Source: a virus
Reading direction: 5' to 3' (one strand)
Length of the DNA stretch: 22,720 bases
Virus record (IMG/VR): IMGVR_UViG_3300021092_000226
Span: 1 to 22,720 of that record
The position numbers were made by a program, and so were the translations under genes. Below, in pieces: positions 17,701-22,720 of this stretch. The first letter of the stretch is position 1. Each line of letters begins with the position of its first letter. Below the pieces are notes generated by a model. It was not told the DNA's origin. It ran no database searches and was given only the letters and a program-made list of their open reading frames with translations.

Positions 17701-18119
17701 CCTGAACCACGATTAATCTGCAACCCACCACCGCCTGCTTGTGAAATGTTTTGGTCACTTGCAGCAGCAGTGTCCCCAAGAACAAGGTTGTAGTCGTCAA
17801 TAGTTACAATATTTGCGTTTACTGTGAATGTTGGAGCATTAAATGTAACTGCACCATTAAATGTTACACCAGAACTAAACACAACAGGAGATATGAACGA
17901 AACTCCCTTTGTAATATTGTCCTGTAATTCAAACGCAGCAGTGCCACCACCAGAAACATTAGCAGAAATGCTTGACGAGGAAATGCCGTCATAAATCTTT
18001 AACTTGTTCAGTTTGTATACAGATAGATTAGTAATGTCCCTCCACGTATTAAAGGTGTCACCAAGATCTATTTCTGGTATGCTAAAAAGATTGCTATCTG
18101 GTCCTGTGTCTACTGGCAT
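14775..18119 (-). CDS. Large modular tail fibre protein
   Basis: This 1114-residue protein is a long fibre typical of marine T4-like phages. The N-terminus contains DLGDTFNTWRDITN (19-32), a phrase common at the attachment end of such fibres. A stalk follows with SSGVTFNGAVTFNAPTFTV (82-100) and DDYNLVLGDTAAASDQ (108-123), then GGGGLQINRG and KTASWLWNP; this LGDT...GGG...KT-W pattern recurs in cyanophage fibres, from memory. Two copies of a module also found in the 805-residue fibre lie at about 265-376 (HNFVVGNPV, NAEVVGIVSHV) and 400-552 (NQFKLGDIV, EAEVAGIVI). Two stalk motifs, IGIGITAPGASLDVNGT and LGIGTTGPTAVLDVNGT (856-872, 935-951), precede a C-terminal tip ending YINGFAIRIA. The start lies two bases after the coiled-coil gene with only a weak ribosome site (GTGAG), so coupling is likely. 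Fibre identity is firm; receptor unknown. Confidence 0.9.
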   Translation of the reverse strand: MPVDTGPDSNLFSIPEIDLGDTFNTWRDITNLSVYKLNKLKIYDGISSSSISANVSGGGTAAFELQDNITKGVSFISPVVFSSGVTFNGAVTFNAPTFTVNANIVTIDDYNLVLGDTAAASDQNISQAGGGGLQINRGSGKTASWLWNPVNIHGTTGLWLPDGNIGFTSGGAVVPYNGTTLGVHGTGILLDGGSTTEHGLLVSVSSAGGGNTSNREINFSRYSPAGATLFMQVLNGSTYTNTSGLSAGQQPFVRIPNGVNKKIVKQDHNFVVGNPVSMNSGGQYFLATADTSTNAEVVGIVSHVLSASEFEITFIGEIFGIDLTTNQDGGSLTTGAVYYLSPYHSGKVTATQPTQAGVVHKAVFIATSATSAIVYPWTGGILSEPIVLSSSAQTSVRINQLNQFKLGDIVRFKPAGSTTLTYGAGPGATSATYANGIFVRAQANSTSEAEVAGIVILREEIADTGVYRAFNLLMDGFFEFPGGVCAINGGQAGGLNAGTVYFLNINCAGTTGSFEKPSAPCYNNGHPTVAGQVRKPMLYATSSTTGYLFSYRGDVTGLPGLCANVSLSDLLIQDLGSCGGAADLNFGVKTGTGIAGGVRVMTFDGTTVGNVRIGPSSFNASSSGAGAALSVLGPILAGDGEGTNGAVIIGSRYNGPYPSTLNVFGGKYSTGNSYLSTGLRGITLIGGGYQSSTNQNLCRAAIEVGQKDIGGNRPALMFLGHSAGATGTAIGTAVQMTEYFSVAGFPSGQGARVTSGEFAAGYTNSAYPLHVSRNASGNPGIVINFAQNQYPYGVGLGSVHGNYGGDTDKGYSTTYLAAHKGYDQAAFALGFQDEANVTTGAGFTPLLMGFKHTSRIGIGITAPGASLDVNGTMRVLGGSSVNGAANTGTLLVSNATNSRQIQFGINDTSQVGWIEGWVLGYGGLTLAIQPTGGYLGIGTTGPTAVLDVNGTLRVGNFGGTTNVMAKLNNSVPTANTPSVGCVVPLHAVHGAYNTIPLPAGTWFVYLVGTENASGTDEDSTVVMAKVWTVTSSNFLRFKPSFAITNTNAGIAYSSSTSSAVDGSGAFTAIPLADSYAAGSATFSTVFGAGTHKGLAHSEGNGAIEYINGFAIRIA
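15269..15318 (-). repeat. LGIG...DVNG stalk motif, copy 3
   Basis: This segment encodes LGIGTTGPTAVLDVNGT, the second stalk motif of the 1114-residue fibre. It is more diverged at DNA level from copies 2 and 4 but keeps TGCCGTTCACAT in common with copy 2 on the plus strand. Confidence 0.7.
15506..15555 (-). repeat. LGIG...DVNG stalk motif, copy 4
   Basis: This segment encodes IGIGITAPGASLDVNGT. It shares the uninterrupted run AGTGACGCGCCTGGAG (plus strand) with copy 2 in the neighbouring fibre gene. Confidence 0.8.
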
Positions 18120-18121
18120 GG

Positions 18122-18304
18122 TTACTCACTTTTTTGTTGATTAGAGATGCTGAATTTTATTTCTTGTAGTTCTTTCTTCAGTTTATTTATCTCGTTTTGT
18201 AAAGACTCTATAGTTTCTCTATCCTTATTTTTATCAATATACTCCTGCATCTTGCCGTGATCGGCAAGAACTGCTATACCATTACTGTTTCTTGTGTAAT
18301 TCAT
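18122..18304 (-). CDS. Small coiled-coil protein
   Basis: This 60-residue protein is not assigned to a family. It begins MNYTRNSNGIAVLADHGKMQ and its second half is a strongly charged helix with heptad-like spacing of hydrophobics (IESLQNEINKLKKELQEIKF, residues about 33-52), so a short coiled coil is very likely. There is no signal peptide or membrane segment. The ATG overlaps the stop of the DUF4815 gene in ATGA and the stop lies two bases before the large fibre gene, so it is translationally wired between two structural genes. Short coiled-coil proteins of this kind recur next to structural genes in marine T4-like phages, from memory. A chaperone or trimerisation helper for the adjacent fibre is possible but is inference. 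Confidence 0.75.
   Translation of the reverse strand: MNYTRNSNGIAVLADHGKMQEYIDKNKDRETIESLQNEINKLKKELQEIKFSISNQQKSE
18184..18191 (-). promoter_or_regulatory. Late-promoter-like octamer GATAAATA ahead of the fibre gene
   Basis: Inside the coiled-coil gene the minus strand reads GATAAATA, seven of eight matches to the T4 late consensus TATAAATA. It lies 65 bases upstream of the 1114-residue fibre start. It is the best-placed and best-matching octamer found, but AT-rich coding sequence throws up such matches by chance and here it also encodes Glu-Ile-Asn. Confidence 0.35.
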
Positions 18305-21300
18305 GGCCTAAAGAAACTAACCGCTCTAATGTTTCGTGCAGACGGAGTTTTATCGTAGATAGAATTGGGAGAAGAAGTCATTCTTAATTTGATCTGATAC
18401 GATTGAAAAACTGTGTTTGTAGGAAGAGTAGAGGAACGAAACAGTGCTTCACGAAAATCCAAATCTGATGTTGCAGAAAATTGCGGAGTAGTGGACGAAC
18501 GGGTAAGAGAAATCCACGGTTTATCAAAAATATCGGTTTCTCCGTTCTCACTGTACCTATACCACAACGATATGGCAGAGCCTACTGGTGTACATTCGTC
18601 CACAAACACTGAAACTCCATTTGAAGCAATAGCATCAGGCAACTCTACTACACGAGACACGTACTCTGAAACGGGAGCACTAGGTGTTGTATACATCTTT
18701 ACTGCAACTCCACCCAAAGACTGTAAATCTAAAACAGGAGAAACCGAATCGTTTGCTGTTGCTAGTGTAAAATTTGCATCTGGATTAGTTCCGATCAAAT
18801 CAGAAACATAAATTTCATCTCCAGATTCGTATGTGTAGTTTCCAATTTTTCTGACAAGAGAACATCCACTAGGAACCACTTCGTTTACTCCAACACGAAT
18901 AATTTGTGAATTTAAACAACCATTAACTCCCGTAAAGTTTATTGTTCCGGATGACACAAATTGACAGGTAGATAAAGTAAACATAATATCTGTTGTTGGT
19001 TCCGATACAGAAGAGCCCATTCCTTGAGGCAAGAAAAGAGTTCCAATCAACTGCGAGTTGCCTGCACGACCAAAACTAGAGTCTCCAACAAGCAGAGAAT
19101 TTACTCCTGTATCTGATGCGTACAATTCGTAATCGTCACTGTTTGCCATTATACACAGGGCATACTCTCCTGGCTCAAGATAGACGGGACTACTAAACTC
19201 CATCACGGTTGGTACTGGATACTCTGTATTAGTGTTTATGTTTTCGGGAAGTGTAACCACTGTGCTAAAAGGAATCACAACCGATGGTGACGGATATCCT
19301 GAAACAGTAGGACGAATTTGAATCACCACAGGAAGTTTAGCATCTTTTTTAGAGAAATACAGAGAAATATTTTTTAAGAATAGTCCCTGTGAATTAGTCT
19401 TTGAGTCTACAAAGAAAGTTTGTGCCAATGGATCTGCCCATTGATCGTTTTGAACACTGTCAATATCACGAGTAAAGGGATTTTTGGAAATAGTTTCACT
19501 GCTTGGAGTTTGTCTCCTTAATTCAGCAGGACGAACAGAGTGTGCACCAGACGAACTCTGCTCAACCAAGCCTGCACAGTGTATAACTGCATCAGCAGAC
19601 ATTTCACAATTTGCAAGTTCTGAATTATCAGAAATTCTTACTGTTCGTGAACCAATAGGATGTACACCAGGAGGAATTGAGAAAGTAACAGTTGCAGATC
19701 CATTGGCATCTGTATTAACTCCTCCCGCAGCAGTATTATTATCAAAGTACAAATATAGTCCATTTGAATTTGGTTTTAGTCCATGTACTTTTGCTGTAAT
19801 TGAATCAAAACTCATATACGGCACAACACTTCTGTCAACAATTTTGCTGCCGATTTTGTTTTTAATTCTGCTTTTCAATTGTCTTGCTCGGACGTAATTA
19901 CTAGTTTTTTCGTTTAGTGGCTTTGCGTTTCTACTAGAAAAAGAACGAACATTACCAGAATTAATATTTGGAATTTGAGAATCGGAAGACACACGAGGAC
20001 TTTCAAGAACTCGTTTTTGAATGTCGTCTTGATCCATGTCAACATCGTCTATACCGTACCAAATACTCTGCCAATCATTCCATTGCGTACCAAATCCACG
20101 AGCATCATTAGTGTTTGAAGACAACCAATTATCATTTTCCATAAGCGAGTTTGTTTTGACAATTGGACGGTATGATTTATCAAATTTGGGAATAATTGTC
20201 TTCGACAAAGACATGAATCCCAACCAACTCACATTGTTTGTGGGGTTGATTTTTATTGTTTTTGTGTACGACTTGTTTTCAATATACGGTCTATTTGAAT
20301 ATTTCAAAGTAACTATTCCGTCAGGAGAAATAACCGTGTCAACAGTTGATCCAGCTGCAGGATTAGTCAAAGAAGGAAACACAATATCAGTTGTCGAGAA
20401 GAAAGGACGTAGTTCTCCACGCTCGAAATCAATAGAACAATTGTGTTCATTTGAAGACACATCAGAAACAGAGTGTCCATAAAATTCATCAACAAAAATA
20501 GATGTTTTTAAAGGTTCAATATCGGTTGGTGATGTTTTTAAAGAACGAGTTTCAATTTCGTTTTCTGAAATTGATAATTTGGTAAAAACTTCAACATCCT
20601 GAACTCGTTTTTGAATTTTTCCAATATCTGACATTGTAAATCGCTTGGTGTCCACTGTAGTAATGACAACATCTTCAGGATTGTGTGTAAACGCAGGAAC
20701 AGTAAGTGCAGATAAAACAAGCACATTTGCTGGATCAGAAGGAGGAGTAGGGGATATGTCTGGAATTCCGGATTGTAAAAAGAAATCAGGAGAACCGTCT
20801 TCTGAATCTATACGCAAACACAACTTGTCTATACGTGGCAAATAGTGTTCGTACTGTATTTTGGTGTCTCCAACAACGCCAAACTCAGATCGTCCATACG
20901 GTTTAATCATTGGAGTAGATGATGTAAGACCGCTATGACGAAAATCCAAACAGTTTGCTAGAGACACAGTTTTTCCTGTTCGTGAATTGGTGTACAACGG
21001 AATTTTTTCGTAATTTATATTTGTATACGAATGCTGTCCAATAAAAGGAGCGTAAGCAAGTCCTGAATGGGTAAAATACGAGTAGGTAATTTTAATTGTA
21101 ACCGCAGGACCAGAACTGTACCTGAGTTGATTTGCAACAGAAGGTTTTATGTACAGACGACCTCTATTATATGTAGCTTCTCTTTGACCGTCATCTAATT
21201 CAAAATCACCAATATAAGTAATTGATGTAGTAGTATTATTGACAATCTCCAAAACAGAAAAAATATCAATGTCTGGAAGTTCAAAGAATTTTCTACCTGT

Positions 21301-22720
21301 AGAGTCTACGGAATACGAATTAGACAAGAAAGTAATAGTTTTGTTGGTAAGTGATTTAGTTCGATATGTGGACTGATCAGAAATAGTTGGTGTGTACACC
21401 ACAGGCGCAATAACCTTAAAATTACCTGATGTAAATCCTGCTGCGGCATTAAAAATCTGAATTTGAAACTCGTTTTCATCTCCAATAAGAGTAACACCAG
21501 AAGTAGGAAGCGTATACGCCACGCCAGTAGGTGCAACAATAGAGATTTCAGATGTGTCTGACGAATTATTACTGGTTCCGTAATTAAACAGATTAAAAGT
21601 GGATGCAGAAGAAGAAGACATACTGTCGCTAAAGTGAGTTTTATTAACAGTATAAGTAGTGGTATTGGTGGTCTGATTATGGGTTGCCGTAACAAGGTTG
21701 GTGGACCCACCAATCATTTTTCCAACAACATTACAATACAAAAATTTGGAAACAGCGTATGCAGGTTTAACTTCAAACACCAAAGACTGCTTGTCATTTA
21801 ACACAACATTTCCAAATGAGGTTCCAGAATTTGGAATCACTCTGCCTGCGGCAACAGCAGAAGTAGATGGAGGAAGAGCAGTAAGGTAAATCATTGCAGA
21901 ACTACCGCTGCTAACAGAACCACTTATACCATGAAGATACATTCTGTAACTGTTACTTGTAACGCCAGCACTCGCGTTTGGCAACATACCGTGGACATAT
22001 CCTAATGCCACCTGCTGATTCGAGCTATTATGGAATCTAACAAATGCAAAACCAGAACCAATACCTACAAGATTTGTTGAAAAAATAGAACCAAACAAAT
22101 CTACTTTTACATCAATGTAATTCCCAACAGTGTAATCGTATGTTAAATACGATGGTGAGCCTTCAAGTTTAGTAGTTTGTGCCCGTGGAAGATTTACAGA
22201 AACAGGATACTGATTTTCAATTTCACGACCAAGCACATACGCTTTACCCTGACCAACAACAATTTTAAAATTTGAATCGTTTGGACCCAATTCTGATTCT
22301 TTCATGGTAATGTCAAACGGATTCACAGTATACGAACCAGACTCATCAAAAGTTCTTCGTGCAAGTGTTTTTTCAATTTCTGCATACGAAATACGGTCAA
22401 TCTTTCGAATAATTTTTCCCTTATCAAAACGCAACAATTCAACAAAATCAGTGGGGGTGTCTTCTACAGCGTATTGTGTTAAAGTAGGGGTAATTGTGTA
22501 ACGATCTGCTCCTGCTGCATTGTAGTTGTACGACCCAGTAGACGGATCACGCAATGTGCTGTCGTCTTTTTCTGTAACATTGTCCTTATTAATGTAAAAT
22601 CCAATCTTCTGTGTGAGATCAGTGTAGTTGTTCATCTCAAGATTGCGGTGTGTTGATTCGTTTTTATACGGAGCAAACACCTGTTTTTCAGTACGCACAA
22701 AGAAACCATCAATATAAAAA
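18301..22720 (-). CDS. Giant DUF4815-like virion structural protein (5' end outside window)
   Basis: This is a large baseplate or tail structural protein of the DUF4815 type found in marine T4-like phages. The visible 1472 residues run off the right edge: the first Met-like codon inside is GTG at 22698, but the frame continues upstream as FYIDGFF, so the true start is outside. Numbered from 22698, family-like segments are PRAQTTKLEG (171-180), YEKIPLYTNSRTGKTVSL then NCLDFR (563-587), YLPRIDKLCLRIDSEDG (619-635), VPAFTHNPEDVVITTVDTKR (667-686), FTMSDIGKIQKRVQDVE (687-703), FGTQWNDWQSIWYGID (869-884), VPYMSFDSITAKVHGLKPNS (959-978) and WADPLAQTFFVDS (1087-1099), followed by a jelly-roll-like C-terminal part (LFLKNISLYFSKKDAKLPVV, YLEPGEYALCIMA). 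Its place upstream of the fibres parallels T4 gp9 to gp11, suggesting a baseplate or fibre-network role; that role is inferred. Confidence 0.85.
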   Translation of the reverse strand, partial: FYIDGFFVRTEKQVFAPYKNESTHRNLEMNNYTDLTQKIGFYINKDNVTEKDDSTLRDPSTGSYNYNAAGADRYTITPTLTQYAVEDTPTDFVELLRFDKGKIIRKIDRISYAEIEKTLARRTFDESGSYTVNPFDITMKESELGPNDSNFKIVVGQGKAYVLGREIENQYPVSVNLPRAQTTKLEGSPSYLTYDYTVGNYIDVKVDLFGSIFSTNLVGIGSGFAFVRFHNSSNQQVALGYVHGMLPNASAGVTSNSYRMYLHGISGSVSSGSSAMIYLTALPPSTSAVAAGRVIPNSGTSFGNVVLNDKQSLVFEVKPAYAVSKFLYCNVVGKMIGGSTNLVTATHNQTTNTTTYTVNKTHFSDSMSSSSASTFNLFNYGTSNNSSDTSEISIVAPTGVAYTLPTSGVTLIGDENEFQIQIFNAAAGFTSGNFKVIAPVVYTPTISDQSTYRTKSLTNKTITFLSNSYSVDSTGRKFFELPDIDIFSVLEIVNNTTTSITYIGDFELDDGQREATYNRGRLYIKPSVANQLRYSSGPAVTIKITYSYFTHSGLAYAPFIGQHSYTNINYEKIPLYTNSRTGKTVSLANCLDFRHSGLTSSTPMIKPYGRSEFGVVGDTKIQYEHYLPRIDKLCLRIDSEDGSPDFFLQSGIPDISPTPPSDPANVLVLSALTVPAFTHNPEDVVITTVDTKRFTMSDIGKIQKRVQDVEVFTKLSISENEIETRSLKTSPTDIEPLKTSIFVDEFYGHSVSDVSSNEHNCSIDFERGELRPFFSTTDIVFPSLTNPAAGSTVDTVISPDGIVTLKYSNRPYIENKSYTKTIKINPTNNVSWLGFMSLSKTIIPKFDKSYRPIVKTNSLMENDNWLSSNTNDARGFGTQWNDWQSIWYGIDDVDMDQDDIQKRVLESPRVSSDSQIPNINSGNVRSFSSRNAKPLNEKTSNYVRARQLKSRIKNKIGSKIVDRSVVPYMSFDSITAKVHGLKPNSNGLYLYFDNNTAAGGVNTDANGSATVTFSIPPGVHPIGSRTVRISDNSELANCEMSADAVIHCAGLVEQSSSGAHSVRPAELRRQTPSSETISKNPFTRDIDSVQNDQWADPLAQTFFVDSKTNSQGLFLKNISLYFSKKDAKLPVVIQIRPTVSGYPSPSVVIPFSTVVTLPENINTNTEYPVPTVMEFSSPVYLEPGEYALCIMANSDDYELYASDTGVNSLLVGDSSFGRAGNSQLIGTLFLPQGMGSSVSEPTTDIMFTLSTCQFVSSGTINFTGVNGCLNSQIIRVGVNEVVPSGCSLVRKIGNYTYESGDEIYVSDLIGTNPDANFTLATANDSVSPVLDLQSLGGVAVKMYTTPSAPVSEYVSRVVELPDAIASNGVSVFVDECTPVGSAISLWYRYSENGETDIFDKPWISLTRSSTTPQFSATSDLDFREALFRSSTLPTNTVFQSYQIKLRMTSSPNSIYDKTPSARNIRAVSFFRP

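Noticed and set aside
6275-18119. Fibre tips considered as targets of a diversity-generating retroelement
   Set aside because: No reverse transcriptase gene and no template/variable repeat pair with adenine-specific differences was seen in the window.
20036-20482. 148-codon open frame on the plus strand
   Set aside because: Antisense to the conserved DUF4815-like gene, no recognisable product, consistent with chance openness in AT-rich sequence.

Overview
The window is a stretch of a T4-like myovirus genome (tailed, contractile). It is almost wholly coding, and every convincing gene lies on the minus strand, so it reads from right to left. The left 6 kb holds the conserved T4 neck-tail completion-packaging-sheath block in T4 order: gp13, gp14, gp15, gp16 (small terminase), gp17 (large terminase) and the N-terminal part of gp18 (tail sheath). 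These were recognised from their protein sequences and order. The flavour is that of marine T4-like phages (cyanophage or pelagiphage type): gp13 and gp14 wording typical of that group, a giant DUF4815-type virion protein, and fibres with marine-phage stalk motifs. Nothing in the window identifies the host, and no metabolic gene is present.

The right 16.7 kb, upstream in transcription, is the adhesion and baseplate side. In transcription order it holds: a giant DUF4815-like virion structural protein cut by the right edge; a 60-residue coiled-coil protein; a 1114-residue fibre; an 805-residue fibre with a phage tail collar domain; a 108-residue protein sharing its N-terminus with the 805-residue fibre; a 1215-residue parallel beta-helix protein; a 651-residue protein with a LamG/concanavalin-like domain; and an 84-residue protein of unknown function. 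This cassette sits where T4 has gp9 to gp12 and wac (fibritin). No gp12 or fibritin orthologue is obvious, though the collar-domain fibre is a plausible stand-in for gp12.

Genes are packed tightly. Three boundaries overlap (ATGA at 18301-18304 and 2928-2931, TAATG at 4317) and most gaps are under 20 bases. Only two gaps approach 100 bases: 12236-12345 and 1175-1260. Good Shine-Dalgarno sequences precede most genes. A few ATAAATA or CTAAATA octamers resemble T4 late promoters, but these calls are weak. No tRNA, CRISPR array, insertion sequence, reverse transcriptase or convincing terminator was seen.

The most interesting material is the modular shuffling in the fibre cassette: an N-terminal segment shared by two neighbouring genes, a roughly 110-150 residue module present three times across two genes, a near-perfect 54-bp tandem repeat, and four copies of an LGIG...LDVNG stalk motif. 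This looks like a receptor-binding region built by duplication and recombination. I do not see a wholly new kind of system here.
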